DNA of 64,000 bases from Nocardioides marinisabuli (GCF_013466785.1 NZ_CP059163.1:3472001-3536000); one strand, 5' to 3'. Counted from the first letter of the stretch, positions 50,893-61,118 are shown. A program made the numbers and translations. The notes: generated by a model not told the origin, from the sequence alone.

Positions 50893-52269
50893 GTGGGGCG
50901 CTCCCGGGTCGACCCGGCCCGCACGGTCGCCTTCGAGGTGCTCAAGGCGGTGCGCGTCCACGACGCCTACACCAACCTGGTGCTGCCCTCGCTGCTGCGC
51001 AAGCACCGGCTGACCGGGCGCGACGCGGCCTTCGCGACCGAGCTGGCCTCGGGCACGCTGCGCCGGCTGGCGACGTACGACGCGGTGCTCGACGCGTGCA
51101 CCGACCGCCCGCTGCGCAAGGTCGAGGCCAAGGTGCTCGACGCGCTGCGCCTGGGCGCCCACCAGCTGCTGGCGATGCGGGTGCCGCAGCACGCCGCGAT
51201 CGCCACCACCGTCGACCTGGTGCGCTCCGAGGTCGGCCCCGGCGCCGGCGGCTTCGCCAACGCGGTGCTGCGCAAGGTCTCGCAGCGCGACCTCGAGGCC
51301 TGGTTCGCCGAGCTGGCGCCCGCGCGCGACGCCGACCCGGTCGGCCACGACGCGCTGGTGCACAGCCATCCCGCGTGGGTCGTGGAGGCGCTGGGAGCGG
51401 CGCTGGAGGGCGTCGGTGCCGGTGACGAGGTGGCCGACCTGTTGGCCGCCGACAACGTCGCGCCCGCCGTGACCCTGGTGGCGCGCCCCGGGCGCAGCAA
51501 CCGCGAGGAGCTGCCCGGCGAGCCCACGCCGTACTCGCCGCACGGCGTGGTGCTCGGCTCCGGGGACCCCGGCCAGGTGCCGGCGGTGGCCGAGGGCCGA
51601 GCGGGCGTGCAGGACGAGGGCTCCCAGCTCGTCGCGGTCGCCCTCGCCGACGCCCCGCTCGAAGGCCGCGACGAGCACTGGCTCGACCTGTGCGCCGGCC
51701 CCGGCGGCAAGAGCGCCCTGCTGGCCGCGCTGGCCGCCGGCCGCGGCGCCGACCTCCTGGCCGTGGAGCGCCAGCCGCACCGCGCCGAGCTGGTCCGCCG
51801 CGCGCTCGCCGGCGCCGACGGCGTACGCGGCGTGGTCACCGCCGACGGCACCCGTCCGCCGCTGGAGCCGGGGTCGTTCGACCGGGTGCTGGTCGACGCG
51901 CCCTGCACCGGTCTCGGGGCGCTGCGACGCCGCCCGGAGTCGCGGTGGCGGCGCAGCCCCGACGACCTCACCGTCCTCGTCGACCTGCAGCGCCGGCTGC
52001 TGGCCTCGGCCCTGGACCTGGTGCGGCCCGGGGGAGTGGTGCTCTACGCCACCTGCTCCCCGGTGCTGGCCGAGACCCGGGACGTCGTGGCCGCGACCCT
52101 CGAGCAGCAGCCCGGCGCGCAGCTGGTCGACCTGGCGCCCCAGCACGTCCAGGTGCCCACCAGCGCCGGACCGCTGCCCGGCACCGTGCAGCTGTGGCCG
52201 CACCGGCACCGCACCGACGCGATGTTCATGGCGGTGCTGCGCCGCGCGGGTGAGCCCGCCGGCGACTAG
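50893..52269 (+). CDS. rsmB: 16S rRNA m5C967 methyltransferase (RsmB/Sun)
   Basis: A 458-residue protein: an N-terminal NusB-like RNA-binding domain (about residues 1-140) followed by a SAM-dependent methyltransferase. LDLCAGPGGKSALLAAL is the SAM loop. DAPCTGLGALRRRPESRWRR holds one catalytic cysteine and YATCSPVLAETRDVV the other. The start is GTG 50893, one base after fmt. The TAG stop is part of a -10 box for the next gene. Confidence 0.96.
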   Translation: MGRSRVDPARTVAFEVLKAVRVHDAYTNLVLPSLLRKHRLTGRDAAFATELASGTLRRLATYDAVLDACTDRPLRKVEAKVLDALRLGAHQLLAMRVPQHAAIATTVDLVRSEVGPGAGGFANAVLRKVSQRDLEAWFAELAPARDADPVGHDALVHSHPAWVVEALGAALEGVGAGDEVADLLAADNVAPAVTLVARPGRSNREELPGEPTPYSPHGVVLGSGDPGQVPAVAEGRAGVQDEGSQLVAVALADAPLEGRDEHWLDLCAGPGGKSALLAALAAGRGADLLAVERQPHRAELVRRALAGADGVRGVVTADGTRPPLEPGSFDRVLVDAPCTGLGALRRRPESRWRRSPDDLTVLVDLQRRLLASALDLVRPGGVVLYATCSPVLAETRDVVAATLEQQPGAQLVDLAPQHVQVPTSAGPLPGTVQLWPHRHRTDAMFMAVLRRAGEPAGD

Positions 52270-52272
52270 TCT
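52267..52272 (+). promoter_or_regulatory. Candidate -10 box of a leaderless promoter (TAGTCT)
   Basis: TAGTCT begins with the rsmB stop codon and ends 7 nt before the ATG at 52280 of the polymerase-domain gene. No ribosome-binding site is seen. Confidence 0.45.
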
Positions 52273-52279
52273 CGCGGCC

Positions 52280-53221
52280 ATGGCCTCCTCCTCGCCCGCC
52301 GTCGAGATCGAGGTCGACGACAAGGTCGTGCGGGTCAGCAACCCCGAACGGGTCTACTTCCCCGAGACCGGCGCCACCAAGCTCGACCTCGTCGAGTACT
52401 ACCTGGCCGTCGGCCCCGGCATCGTCAACGCGCTGTGGGAGCGCCCGTGCATGCTGCACCGCTTCCCGAAGGGGCTGGCGGGCCCCAAGGTGCACCAGAA
52501 GCGGCTGCCGAAGGGCGCGCCCGACTGGGTGGAGACCGTCGAGCTGCACTTCCCGCGCTGGGACCGCACCGCCGACGAGCTGTGCGTGACCGGGCTGGCG
52601 CCGGTGATCTGGGCGGTGCAGATGTCGACGGTGGAGTTCCACCCCTGGAACAGCCGCCGCGGCGACACCGAGAAGCCCGACGAGTGGCGCATCGACCTCG
52701 ACCCCGGCCCGGAGTGCGACTACGCCACCGTGCAGCGCGTCGCGCACGTGGTGCACGAGGTGCTCGACGAGCTGGGCGCGGTCGGGTTCCCCAAGACCAG
52801 CGGCAGCAAGGGCCTGCACGTCTACGTGCGCGTCCCGCCCGCGCACGGCTTCACCGAGGTGCGCCGCGCGGCCCTGGCCTTCGCGCGCGAGGTCGAGCGG
52901 CGCAGCGACGAGGTCACCACCACCTGGTGGACCAAGGACCGCGACCCGGCGGCGGTCTTCGTCGACTACAACCAGAACGCCCGCGACCACACGATCGCGG
53001 CGGCGTACTCGGTGCGCGGGCTGCCCGACGCGCGCGTCTCCACACCGCTGCGCTGGGACGAGGTCGACGACGCGGACCCGCGCGACCTCACCATCGCGAC
53101 CGTGCCGCAGCGCTTCGCCGAGCTCGGTGACCTGCACGAGGCGATCGACGAGCACCCCTTCGACATCGCCCCGCTGCTGGAGTGGGCCGACCGCGACGAC
53201 CTGCCCGTCGACGACGACTGA
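52280..53221 (+). CDS. Stand-alone LigD-type polymerase domain (AEP primase-polymerase)
   Basis: A 313-residue member of the archaeo-eukaryotic primase superfamily, LigD PolDom branch. The catalytic Asp pair is in RIDLDPG, the phosphate-binding histidine in SGSKGLHVY and the third Asp in DYNQNARDHTIAAAYSVRG. No ligase or nuclease domain is joined to it, and no Ku or ligase gene is in the window. Mycobacterial stand-alone homologues (PolD1 and PolD2 types) fill short gaps with dNTPs or NTPs. RecQ lies 57 bp downstream. ATG 52280 follows a leaderless-type -10 box. Confidence 0.92.
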   Translation: MASSSPAVEIEVDDKVVRVSNPERVYFPETGATKLDLVEYYLAVGPGIVNALWERPCMLHRFPKGLAGPKVHQKRLPKGAPDWVETVELHFPRWDRTADELCVTGLAPVIWAVQMSTVEFHPWNSRRGDTEKPDEWRIDLDPGPECDYATVQRVAHVVHEVLDELGAVGFPKTSGSKGLHVYVRVPPAHGFTEVRRAALAFAREVERRSDEVTTTWWTKDRDPAAVFVDYNQNARDHTIAAAYSVRGLPDARVSTPLRWDEVDDADPRDLTIATVPQRFAELGDLHEAIDEHPFDIAPLLEWADRDDLPVDDD

Positions 53222-53278
53222 CGCGGTTTCACCCCCAGGGGTTGATCGGGGCGGCCCCGCGCGGGGCAGAGAGGGGGA

Positions 53279-54886
53279 GTGAGTGCCTCCCGGAAGACCG
53301 CCGCCGCCCGCCCCGCCCTCGACCGGGTGCGCCGCACCGCCAGCGAGGTGTTCGGCCGCGACGAGCTGCGGCCCGGGCAGGCCGAGGCCTCGACCTCGCT
53401 GCTCGAGGGCCACGACGTGCTGCTCATCGCCCCGACCGGAGCCGGGAAGTCACTGACCTACCAGGTGCCCGGGCTGCTGCTCGACGGTTTCTGCGTGGTC
53501 GTCTCACCCCTGATCGCGCTGCAGCAGGACCAGGTCGGCGGGCTGCTCGAGGCGGGGGTGCGCGCCGCGCGGCTCAGCTCGGCGGAGACCGGCAAGGAGC
53601 GCGAGGAGGTGCTGGTGGCGGTCGAGGAGGGCGAGCTGGACTTCGTCTTCCTCTCGCCCGAGCAGCTGGCCGTCGACGAGGTGCGGCACCGGCTCGCGGC
53701 CGCCCGCCCTGGCCTGGTCGCCGTCGACGAGGCGCACTGCGTGTCCGCCTGGGGCCACGACTTCCGTCCCGACTTCTTCCGGCTCGGCGAGCTCATCGAC
53801 GACCTCGGCGAACGCCCGGCCCGGCCGCGGGTGGTCGCGATGACCGCCACCGCCGCGCCGCCGGTGCGCGAGGACATCACCGAGCGGCTGCACCTGCGCG
53901 AGCCCCGCACCGTGGTCACCGACTTCGCCCGCGAGAACCTGTCCTTCCGGGTCGTCCCGGTCGCCGACGCCGCCGCCCAGCAGGGCGCGGTGCTCGAGGC
54001 CGCCGAGGCGCCCGGCTGCGGCATCGTCTACTGCCGCACCCGCCCGGCCACCGAGGAGTACGCCGAGCTGCTGGCTGCCCGCGGGCGCCGGGTGGCGGCG
54101 TACCACGCGGGGCTCTCGCAACGACGCCGCGCCGAGACCCACGAGGCGTTCCTCGCCGGGGATCTCGACGTCGTCGTCGCCACCTCGGCCTTCGGGATGG
54201 GCATCGACAAGCCCGACGTGCGGTGGGTGGTGCACGCGCAGGCCCCCGAGTCGCCCGACACCTACTACCAGGAGGCCGGCCGCGCCGGTCGTGACGGCGA
54301 GGAGGCGCTGGCCACGCTGGTGCACCGGCCCGAGGACCACGCGCTGGGCCGGTTCTTCGCGCCCTCGGTCCCCAAGCGGGGAGAGGTGCGCCGGGTGCTG
54401 GCGCTCGACGTCGACCTCGACGTCGCCACCGCCTCGGAGGAGACCGGGCTGAGCCGCCGCAAGATCCAGCGGATCCGCAACCTGGCCGGCCTGGCCGCCG
54501 AGACCGGGCGTGGTGAGGGCGCCGAAGCGGTGATCGAGTTCGCCGAGGCGCACCGCAGCCTGGAGAAGTCGCGGGTCGAGATGATGCGCGCGTACGCCGA
54601 GACCTCGCGCTGCCGCGAGGAGCAGCTGCTGGCCTACCTCGGCGCCTCGCTCGACGAGCGCTGCGGGCGCTGCGACACCTGCCTCGACGGTCGCGCGGAC
54701 GTCGACGAGGCGCCCGCGGACTCGCCGTACGAGCTGCAGCAGCGGGTGGTGCACCCCGAGTTCGGCACCGGGGTCGTCAGCGACCTCGAGGCCGACCGGC
54801 TCACCGTGCTCTTCGACGAGGTCGGCTACCGGACCCTGGCGCTGGCGCTGGTGGAGCAGGAGGAGCTGCTGACGCCGGCGGGCTGA
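53279..54886 (+). CDS. recQ: RecQ-type DNA helicase
   Basis: A 535-residue 3'-5' helicase. Motif 0 [12 protein letters not shown], Walker [15 protein letters not shown], motif II VDEAHC followed by [12 protein letters not shown], motif III MTATA, and motif [15 protein letters not shown] are present. The RQC zinc site (CREEQLL...CGRCDTC) follows. It ends in a short winged-helix-like part with no HRDC domain, making it shorter than Escherichia coli RecQ (about 610 residues). The start is GTG 53279, behind GAGGGGGA. Confidence 0.95.
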   Translation: MSASRKTAAARPALDRVRRTASEVFGRDELRPGQAEASTSLLEGHDVLLIAPTGAGKSLTYQVPGLLLDGFCVVVSPLIALQQDQVGGLLEAGVRAARLSSAETGKEREEVLVAVEEGELDFVFLSPEQLAVDEVRHRLAAARPGLVAVDEAHCVSAWGHDFRPDFFRLGELIDDLGERPARPRVVAMTATAAPPVREDITERLHLREPRTVVTDFARENLSFRVVPVADAAAQQGAVLEAAEAPGCGIVYCRTRPATEEYAELLAARGRRVAAYHAGLSQRRRAETHEAFLAGDLDVVVATSAFGMGIDKPDVRWVVHAQAPESPDTYYQEAGRAGRDGEEALATLVHRPEDHALGRFFAPSVPKRGEVRRVLALDVDLDVATASEETGLSRRKIQRIRNLAGLAAETGRGEGAEAVIEFAEAHRSLEKSRVEMMRAYAETSRCREEQLLAYLGASLDERCGRCDTCLDGRADVDEAPADSPYELQQRVVHPEFGTGVVSDLEADRLTVLFDEVGYRTLALALVEQEELLTPAG

Positions 54887-54926
54887 GGCGACACCATGGA
54901 GGCCCGACCACAGACCGGAGCCCACC

Positions 54927-55448
54927 GTGAGCCTCGCCGCCGACCTCTCCTACGAGTTCCGCCCCGCCAACCCCGTGCAGCGGGCCCTGCAGGCCCTGGT
55001 GGCCTCGCGTCCCGGCGCCTGGGTCTTCGCGCGCACCCTGCCGCACCTCGACTCTCTGGTGCTGCGGCTCTCCGGCGGGCGGCACACCGTGCCCGGGCTG
55101 CTGGCCGGGCTGCCGGTGGTGCAGGTGACCACCACCGGGCGGCGCTCGGGGCTGCCCCGCCGCACGCACCTGATCGGCATCCCGTACGGCGACACCCTCG
55201 CGCTGCTCGGCACCAACTTCGGCCAGCACGACACCCCGGCGTGGGTGCACAACCTCGAGGCCGATCCGCGCGCCGTCGTCGCCTACCGCGGCGCGCAGGT
55301 CGACGTGGTGGCCCGCCCGGCCGACGAGGAGGAGGCCGAGCAGGTGCTGCGGCGCTCCGAGGAGCTCTACGTCGGCTACCGGCGCTACCAGTCGCGGCTG
55401 GGCCACCGGCGCCTGCGGGTCTTCGTGCTGGAGCGGGCCGCCGGTTGA
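54927..55448 (+). CDS. Deazaflavin (F420)-dependent nitroreductase-like protein
   Basis: A 173-residue split-barrel protein of the Ddn/Rv3547 group. [38 protein letters not shown] is the F420-binding signature and [19 protein letters not shown] is the other family motif. Members reduce quinones or nitro compounds with F420H2. The start is GTG 54927, with the stop 28 bp before rpe. The natural substrate is unknown. Confidence 0.9.
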   Translation: MSLAADLSYEFRPANPVQRALQALVASRPGAWVFARTLPHLDSLVLRLSGGRHTVPGLLAGLPVVQVTTTGRRSGLPRRTHLIGIPYGDTLALLGTNFGQHDTPAWVHNLEADPRAVVAYRGAQVDVVARPADEEEAEQVLRRSEELYVGYRRYQSRLGHRRLRVFVLERAAG

Positions 55449-55476
55449 GCGGGGCGGTCTGAGAGGATGCGGCCTC

Positions 55477-56139
55477 GTGGGCATCCAGATCACTCCGAGC
55501 ATCCTCAACGCCGACTTCGCGAACCTCGGGGCGGAGGTGGCCCGCATCCCCAGCGCCGACTTCGTGCACGTCGACGTGATGGACAACCACTTCGTGCCGA
55601 ACCTGACCTTCGGCCCGACCATGGTCGAGGCGATCGCGCGCTCGACCGACACCCCGCTCGACGCGCACCTGATGATCAACGACCCCGACCGGCACGCCCC
55701 GACGTACGTCGAGGCGGGCTGCGCGTCGGTCACCTTCCACGTCGAGGCCGCCGCGGCGCCGGTGCGGCTGGCCCGGGAGATCCGCTCGGCGGGCGGCCGG
55801 GCCAGCATGGCGCTGAAGCCCGCGACGCCGGTGGAGCCCTACGAGGACCTGCTGCCCGAGCTCGACATGCTGCTGCTGATGACCGTCGAGCCCGGCTTCG
55901 GCGGCCAGAAGTTCCTCGACCTGGTGCTGCCCAAGATCCGCCGGGCCCGTGCGCTGATGGACAAGCACGGCGTCGAGACCTGGCTGCAGGTCGACGGCGG
56001 CGTCTCGCTCGAGACGATCGAGCGGTGCGCCGAGGCCGGTGCTGACGTCTTCGTGGCCGGTTCGGCCGTCTACTCCGCCGACGACCCCGACGCGATGGTC
56101 GAGAAGCTGCGGGCCGCGGCCGCCGACGCCGCGCCCTGA
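55477..56139 (+). CDS. rpe: Ribulose-5-phosphate 3-epimerase
   Basis: A 220-residue TIM-barrel epimerase linking ribulose-5-phosphate and xylulose-5-phosphate. [13 protein letters not shown] opens it. [18 protein letters not shown] carries metal ligands, DAHLMI is conserved, [10 protein letters not shown] is the loop near the phosphate site, and VDGGV the late motif. The start is GTG 55477. Its product pool feeds ribulose-5-phosphate to the riboflavin genes that follow. Confidence 0.97.
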   Translation: MGIQITPSILNADFANLGAEVARIPSADFVHVDVMDNHFVPNLTFGPTMVEAIARSTDTPLDAHLMINDPDRHAPTYVEAGCASVTFHVEAAAAPVRLAREIRSAGGRASMALKPATPVEPYEDLLPELDMLLLMTVEPGFGGQKFLDLVLPKIRRARALMDKHGVETWLQVDGGVSLETIERCAEAGADVFVAGSAVYSADDPDAMVEKLRAAAADAAP

Positions 56140-56217
56140 TCCGTCCCGTGTGGTGGGTCTCACTCCCGGGCGGCCGACGGCGTGTGGGAGACTGCCATGG
56201 ACGAGTGAACATTGCTC

Positions 56218-56359
56218 GCGTGCTCTGGGGTCGGTGAAAATCCGAGCCGGCGGTGACTGGCCGAGAGGCCGGAAGTCCGCGACCCGGTCACCGCCAGTGA
56301 CCGGTTGACCAGGTGTGAGTCCTGGACCGACGGTCAAAGTCCGGATGGGAAGTGCACGC
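56218..56359 (+). ncRNA. FMN riboswitch (RFN element)
   Basis: The basal stem pairs GCGTGC (56218-56223) with GCACGC (56354-56359). Conserved blocks follow in order: TCTGGGGTCGGTGAAAATCC (56224-56243), GAGCCGGCGGTGAC, AGTCCGCGACCC, then GTTGACCAGGTGTGAGTCC and the end block AAAGTCCGGATGGGA. These match the FMN aptamer consensus. The ribD ATG is 88 nt downstream, with no T-run terminator between, so regulation may be at translation. It should repress the rib operon when FMN is plentiful. Confidence 0.95.
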
Positions 56360-56447
56360 ACAGCAGGCTCATCCGCCGACGCTCCGCGCGCGGCGAGGGT
56401 CCGCAGTCAGCCCCGGGGTCCGCGACGGACCGAGAAGGGCGGCGGAC

Positions 56448-57527
56448 ATGGCCGGCACCAGCAGCCACGAGCACGACGCGATGCGTCGCGCGCTCGTGCT
56501 GGCTGCGGGCCCCGACGCGCCCCTCCACCCCAACCCGCGGGTCGGCTGCGTGCTCCTGGCCCCCGACGGCCGCGTGGTCGCCGAGGGCGCCCACCGCGGC
56601 GCCGGCACCCCGCACGCCGAGGTCGACGCCCTGTCCCGTGCCGGCGCCGAGGCGCGCGGCGCCACCGCCGTGGTCACCCTCGAGCCCTGCAACCACACCG
56701 GGCGCACCGGCCCGTGCGCCGAGGCCCTCGTCGCCGCCGGCGTACGCCGCGTGGTGCTGGCCCAGCGCGACCCCAACCCGCTCGCCGCGGGCGGGGCCGC
56801 GACCCTGCGCGCCGCCGGCATCGAGGTGGCGACGGGGCTGCTGGAGGCCGAGGCCCGTGAGCTGAACCGGGTCTGGACCTTCGCCGTCGAGCACGGGCGT
56901 CCCTTCGTGACCTGGAAGCTGGCCACGACCATCGACGGGCGCAGCGCCGCGGCCGACGGGACCAGCCGCTGGGTCAGCGGCACCGCCTCGCGCCGCGACA
57001 CCCACCGGCTGCGGGCGCTGGCCGACACGATGCTGGTCGGCACCGGCACAGTCGCGGTCGACGACCCGCTGCTGACCGTGCGCGACGCCGAGGACCGTCC
57101 CCTGGCGCGCCAGCCGCTGCGCGTGGTGATGGGGGAGCGCGACCTCGACCCGGCGGCCCGGGTGCTCGCCCCCGTCGACGGGATCGCGTCCCCGAGCCTG
57201 CACCTGCGCACCCGCGACCCGCACGAGGCGCTGGCCGAGCTGGCCGCCCGCGAGCGTCGCCACGTGTTCCTCGAGGGCGGCCCGACGCTGGCCGCCGCCT
57301 TCGTGGCCGCCGGACTGGTCGACGAGGTCGTCGCCTACGTCGCCCCGTTCCTGCTCGGCGCCGGTCGCAGCGCGGTCGCCGACCTCGGTATCACCACCAT
57401 CACCGACGCCTGGCGCCCCGAGGTGCTCGACGTCGCCGTCCTGGAGCCGGTCGTGGCGGGCGAGCAGCCCGACGTCCGGTTCACGCTCGTGCCACCCGTC
57501 CGCACCCCCGCAGCAGGAGACGCCTGA
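56448..57527 (+). CDS. ribD: Bifunctional riboflavin deaminase/reductase RibD
   Basis: A 359-residue protein. The N-terminal cytidine-deaminase-like domain has the zinc motifs HAEVDAL and [11 protein letters not shown], and NPRVGCVL. The C-terminal reductase domain has [14 protein letters not shown] and [14 protein letters not shown]. It carries out two steps converting the GTP cyclohydrolase II product toward the ribityl intermediate. ATG 56448 ([15 protein letters not shown]) is the usual start; the frame extends back into the riboswitch. The stop overlaps ribE (TGATG). Confidence 0.96.
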   Translation: MAGTSSHEHDAMRRALVLAAGPDAPLHPNPRVGCVLLAPDGRVVAEGAHRGAGTPHAEVDALSRAGAEARGATAVVTLEPCNHTGRTGPCAEALVAAGVRRVVLAQRDPNPLAAGGAATLRAAGIEVATGLLEAEARELNRVWTFAVEHGRPFVTWKLATTIDGRSAAADGTSRWVSGTASRRDTHRLRALADTMLVGTGTVAVDDPLLTVRDAEDRPLARQPLRVVMGERDLDPAARVLAPVDGIASPSLHLRTRDPHEALAELAARERRHVFLEGGPTLAAAFVAAGLVDEVVAYVAPFLLGAGRSAVADLGITTITDAWRPEVLDVAVLEPVVAGEQPDVRFTLVPPVRTPAAGDA

Positions 57528-58150
57528 TGTTCACCGGCATCGTCGAGGAGCTCGGCACGGTCGCCGCGATCGACGACCTCACCGACGCCATCCGACTCAC
57601 CATCACCGCCAGCGAGGTGCTCGAGGGCACCGGGCTCGGCGACTCGATCGCCGTCAACGGCTGCTGCCTGACCGTCGTCTCCACCGACGGGGCGGCCTGG
57701 ACCGCCGACGTGATGAAGGAGTCGCTCGACAAGACCTCGCTGGGTGGCCTGCGCGCCGGCGACCCGGTCAACCTCGAGCGCGCCGTCACCGCCGAGAAGC
57801 GCCTGGGCGGCCACATCGTGCAGGGCCACGTCGACGGTGTCGGCGAGGTGCTGCGCCGCGAGCCCAGCGAGCACTGGGAGGTCGTCGAGATCTCCCTGCC
57901 GCCGGCGCTGGCGCGCTACCTGGTCGACAAGGGCTCGATCACCGTCGACGGCGTCAGCCTCACCGTCGTGGAGGCCGGGCCCGCCAGCTTCACCATCAGC
58001 CTCATCCCCGAGACCCTCGCCCGCACCACCCTGGGCCGCCGCGAGCCCGGCGCCCGGGTCAACCTCGAGGTCGACATCCTCGCCAAGCACGTCGAGAAGC
58101 TGCTGGCAGCACAGCTGTCCAGCGGCCAGCAGAAGGAGCAGGACGCATGA
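57527..58150 (+). CDS. ribE: Riboflavin synthase alpha chain
   Basis: A 207-residue riboflavin synthase with two lumazine-binding barrels. [12 protein letters not shown] is the invariant N-terminus and VNGCCLTV and [10 protein letters not shown] are family motifs; the repeat unit begins again near residue 95. It dismutates two lumazines to riboflavin. Overlaps with ribD and ribBA indicate one coupled operon. Confidence 0.97.
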   Translation: MFTGIVEELGTVAAIDDLTDAIRLTITASEVLEGTGLGDSIAVNGCCLTVVSTDGAAWTADVMKESLDKTSLGGLRAGDPVNLERAVTAEKRLGGHIVQGHVDGVGEVLRREPSEHWEVVEISLPPALARYLVDKGSITVDGVSLTVVEAGPASFTISLIPETLARTTLGRREPGARVNLEVDILAKHVEKLLAAQLSSGQQKEQDA

Positions 58151-59466
58151 CCGAGCAGAACCCCACGCTGCAGCGCATCCGCCTCGACAGCGTCGAGCGC
58201 GCGGTCGCCGACATCGCCGCCGGCAAGGCGGTCGTGGTCGTCGACGACGAGGACCGCGAGAACGAGGGCGACATCATCTTCGCCGCCTCCAAGGCGACCC
58301 CCGAGCTGATGGCCTTCACCATCCGCCACTCCAGCGGCGTGATCTGCGTGCCGATGCCCGCCGACATGCTCGACCGGCTCGAGATCCCGCTGATGACCCC
58401 GCACAACAAGGACAAGCTGCGCACGGCGTACACGATCTCGGTCGACGCCCGCGACGGCGTCTCCACCGGCATCTCGGCCGCCGACCGGGCGCACACCGCG
58501 CGGGTGCTGGCCGACTCCGCGACCGAGCCGTGGGAGATCACCCGGCCCGGCCACGTCTTCCCGCTGCGCTACCGCGAGGGCGGCGTGCTGGTGCGCCGCG
58601 GCCACACCGAGGCCGCGGTCGACCTGGCCCGCCTCGCCGGGCTGACCCCGGCCGGCGTGCTGGTCGAGGTCGTCAACGACGACGGCACCATGAAGCGCGC
58701 CGTCGAGCTGCGCGAGTTCGCCGACGAGCACGGCCTGGCGATGATCTCGATCGAGGACCTGGTGCGCTACCGCCGCCGCCACGAGACGCTCGTGGAGCGC
58801 GCCGCGGTCACCCGGCTGCCCACCCGCCACGGCGACTTCACCGCCTACGGCTACCGGATCACCGTCGACGGCTCCGAGCACGTCGCCCTGGTGCACGGCG
58901 ACCCCGCCGACCTGGCCACCGACGAGCCGGTGCTGACCCGGGTGCACTCGGAGTGCCTGACCGGCGACGTGCTCGGCTCCGACCGCTGCGACTGCGGCCC
59001 CCAGCTCGACGAGGCGCTGGAGCGGGTCGTGGCCGAGGGCCGCGGCGTCGTGGTCTACCTGCGCGGCCACGAGGGCCGCGGCATCGGCCTGCTCGGCAAG
59101 CTGCAGGCCTACCAGCTCCAGGACGGCGGCCGCGACACCGTCGACGCGAACCTCGACCTGGGCCTGCCCGCCGACGCGCGCCACTACGGCACCGCCACCC
59201 AGATCCTGCGCGACCTCGGGGTGCGCTCGGTGCGGTTGATGACCAACAACCCCGACAAGGTCAGCAGCCTCGAGGACTTCGGGGTGCCGGTGGCCGAGCG
59301 GGTGCCGCTCACCCCGCACCCCAACGACCACAACCTGGCCTACCTGCTGACCAAGCGCGACCGGATGGGCCACGTGCTGCCCGACCTCGTCGACGCCGCT
59401 GTCGACCCAGCCGTCGACCCCGCTGTCGACCCCGTTGTCGACCCTGCCACGAACGGAGCCGTCTGA
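58147..59466 (+). CDS. ribBA: Bifunctional DHBP synthase / GTP cyclohydrolase II
   Basis: A 439-residue fusion. The N-terminal half makes 3,4-dihydroxybutanone phosphate from ribulose-5-phosphate ([14 protein letters not shown] and the [11 protein letters not shown] stretch). The C-terminal half opens GTP; its zinc cysteines are in [19 protein letters not shown], with [10 protein letters not shown] following. The last 24 residues are an unusual Val-Asp-Pro-Ala repeat tail encoded by five 12-nt units (59389-59448), outside the normal domain. Confidence 0.97.
   Translation: MTEQNPTLQRIRLDSVERAVADIAAGKAVVVVDDEDRENEGDIIFAASKATPELMAFTIRHSSGVICVPMPADMLDRLEIPLMTPHNKDKLRTAYTISVDARDGVSTGISAADRAHTARVLADSATEPWEITRPGHVFPLRYREGGVLVRRGHTEAAVDLARLAGLTPAGVLVEVVNDDGTMKRAVELREFADEHGLAMISIEDLVRYRRRHETLVERAAVTRLPTRHGDFTAYGYRITVDGSEHVALVHGDPADLATDEPVLTRVHSECLTGDVLGSDRCDCGPQLDEALERVVAEGRGVVVYLRGHEGRGIGLLGKLQAYQLQDGGRDTVDANLDLGLPADARHYGTATQILRDLGVRSVRLMTNNPDKVSSLEDFGVPVAERVPLTPHPNDHNLAYLLTKRDRMGHVLPDLVDAAVDPAVDPAVDPVVDPATNGAV
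59389..59448 (+). repeat. ribBA: Five tandem 12-nt repeats in the ribBA 3' end
   Basis: Units of GTCGACSCNGYY type begin at 59389, 59401, 59413, 59425 and 59437 and encode [16 protein letters not shown] and VDPA. They form the C-terminal tail of RibBA. Copy number may vary between strains. Confidence 0.9.
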
Positions 59467-59942
59467 TGAGCGGACACGGAGCCCCCACCGCCGAGCCCGT
59501 CGACTGCAGCGACCTGCGCGTCGCCGTCGTCGCGGCGTCCTGGCACACCGAGGTCATGGACGGGCTGCTCGCCGGTGCGCAGCGCGCCGCCGACGACTTC
59601 TCGGTGCGCGACCTCGAGGTCGTGCGGGTGCCCGGCACCTTCGAGCTGCCGGTCGTCGCCTCGGCGCTGGCCGAGCAGGGCTACGACGCCGTCATCGCCC
59701 TGGGCGTCGTCATCCGCGGCGGGACCCCGCACTTCGACTACGTCTGCAACGCCGCCACCGACGGCCTGGGCCGGGTCGCGCTCGACCACACCGTGCCCGT
59801 CGGCTTCGGTGTGCTGACCTGCGACGACGACCAGCAGGCGCTCGACCGCGCCGGGCTGCAGGGCTCGAAGGAGGACAAGGGCTACGAGGCCACCTCCGCC
59901 GCCCTGCACACCGCGCGCACCTTGCGCTCGCTGCGCGGCTGA
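59466..59942 (+). CDS. ribH: 6,7-dimethyl-8-ribityllumazine synthase
   Basis: A 158-residue lumazine synthase that builds lumazine from the pyrimidine and butanone precursors and usually forms large capsids. [45 protein letters not shown] (catalytic His) and [11 protein letters not shown] are typical. It starts with ATG 59466 overlapping the ribBA stop and ends the FMN-controlled operon. Confidence 0.97.
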   Translation: MSGHGAPTAEPVDCSDLRVAVVAASWHTEVMDGLLAGAQRAADDFSVRDLEVVRVPGTFELPVVASALAEQGYDAVIALGVVIRGGTPHFDYVCNAATDGLGRVALDHTVPVGFGVLTCDDDQQALDRAGLQGSKEDKGYEATSAALHTARTLRSLRG

Positions 59943-60107
59943 GGCCCCCTCTCCCGCCCGCCAGTTCCGTGCGCCCGGCGGGAGATTCATCGGGTGCCCG
60001 ATGGAACTCGCGCCGGGACCATGAAGCTTCGTGGTCCCGGCGCCAGTTTCGTACGGCCGGCCCCGTGCTGCCAGGTGCGTACAGCCGGGCTCTGACAGGC
60101 CGGCCCC
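59943..60107. repeat. Repeat- and hairpin-rich intergenic stretch
   Basis: No gene lies here. A 20-bp motif of type GCCAGTTTCGTACGGCCGGC occurs three times with changes: 59960-59979, 60042-60061 and 60070-60089. Between the first two are CATCGGG/CCCGATG (59988-60003) and a long hairpin with arms CGCCGGGACC (60011-60020) and GGTCCCGGCG (60033-60042) around GAAGCTTC. Its loop and arms give nearly 15 bp of pairing. It may be the rib operon terminator or a REP-like repeat family. Confidence 0.7.
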
Positions 60108-60446
60108 ATGAGTGCGGGACTGACGGGACTGCTCGTGGCCGCCACTGTCGCCCTCGCCGTGCTCGGCTGGCTGGTGGCCGAGAGCGCGCTGGGCCGCGGT
60201 GCCGACCGGGCGCAGGCGCGGCCCACCCCTGCCGAGCGCTGGCAGCGTCGTACGCCGCTGCGCACCGCGGGGCTGGTCTCGCTCGGCCTGGGGGTGGGGG
60301 CGGGCGCGCTGGGCGCGGCCGCCCTGGCCTCGGACGGTGCCGACCGCGGGGGAGGCCTCGACCTCGTCGGGCTGGCCGTGGCGCTGGTGCTGGTCGGCCT
60401 CAGCCTGCTGGCGACGTGGTGGCGGCTGGCCGGCCGGCGCCGCTGA
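60108..60446 (+). CDS. Small two- to three-helix membrane protein
   Basis: A 112-residue hydrophobic protein with helices at about residues 5-25, 52-73 and 84-104 and basic ends (a WWRLAGRRR tail). No family is recognised. The start ATG 60108 has no clear ribosome-binding site. Its last 47 bases overlap the 3' end of the GNAT gene on the other strand, so one of the two may be annotated too long or the overlap may be real. Confidence 0.6.
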   Translation: MSAGLTGLLVAATVALAVLGWLVAESALGRGADRAQARPTPAERWQRRTPLRTAGLVSLGLGVGAGALGAAALASDGADRGGGLDLVGLAVALVLVGLSLLATWWRLAGRRR

Positions 60447-61047
60447 CCCGCTCGTCGGCCAGCAGCGCGTAGGCGTAGGAGTCGAGCCACCCCAGCTCGC
60501 GGTGCAGCGACTCGGCCACCAGGTGCGCCTCGCGGCGCATCCCGACCCGCTCCATCAGCCGCCACGACGGCTCGTTGGCCGCGAAGCAGCCGGCGGTGAC
60601 CCGGCGCAGGCCCAGGCCGCGGGGTGCGGGGGAGAGACACAGGTCGAGCAGCGCCGCCACGGCCTCGGTGCCCAGCCCGCGCCCGCCGTACGCCGGGTCG
60701 AGCACCCAGCCGAGCTCGGCCTGCACGCCGGCCGCGGCTGCCGCCACGTCGCTCTGCGCCCAGCCGTCCGCCACCCGCACCATCAGGTCGCCGACCAGGC
60801 GGCCCCGGTGCTCCACGACAAGCGTCCTGGCCAGGCGTTCGGGGCGGCCGAACCAGGTGGTGAACGCGGCCAGGTCACCCTGGCCGCCGCCCAGCCAGCG
60901 GCTCACCCCGGGCGCGTGGCGGTAGGCCCACACGGCCTCCACGTCGCCGGCCAGTGCGGGCCGCAGCAGCAGCCGGGGCGTGCGGTGCGGCCAGGTCAGA
61001 CGGGTCAGGGGAGCGGGAGGGGGAGAGGCAAGAGGTGCGGCGTCCAC
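60400..61047 (-). CDS. GNAT-family acetyltransferase
   Basis: A 215-residue GNAT protein of the RimJ/RimL-like group. [29 protein letters not shown] is the N-terminal strand-helix. The acetyl-CoA site is [23 protein letters not shown] (Q/R-x-x-G-x-G/A type). [20 protein letters not shown] is motif B. The substrate is likely an amino group of a protein or small molecule. GTG 61047 is the start chosen; the frame remains open to 61290. Confidence 0.88.
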   Translation of the reverse strand: MDAAPLASPPPAPLTRLTWPHRTPRLLLRPALAGDVEAVWAYRHAPGVSRWLGGGQGDLAAFTTWFGRPERLARTLVVEHRGRLVGDLMVRVADGWAQSDVAAAAAGVQAELGWVLDPAYGGRGLGTEAVAALLDLCLSPAPRGLGLRRVTAGCFAANEPSWRLMERVGMRREAHLVAESLHRELGWLDSYAYALLADERVSGAGRPAATTSPAG

Positions 61048-61112
61048 GGGGCCATGGTGTCGTGCAGGTCTCGTTCGCGCGATGCGATATCGGGCGCCGG
61101 CACCCCACCGCC

Positions 61113-61118
61113 TAGGCT
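61113..61118 (+). promoter_or_regulatory. hisE: Candidate -10 box of a leaderless promoter (TAGGCT)
   Basis: TAGGCT ends 8 nt before the GTG at 61127 of hisE. No ribosome-binding site is found between. Confidence 0.45.
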
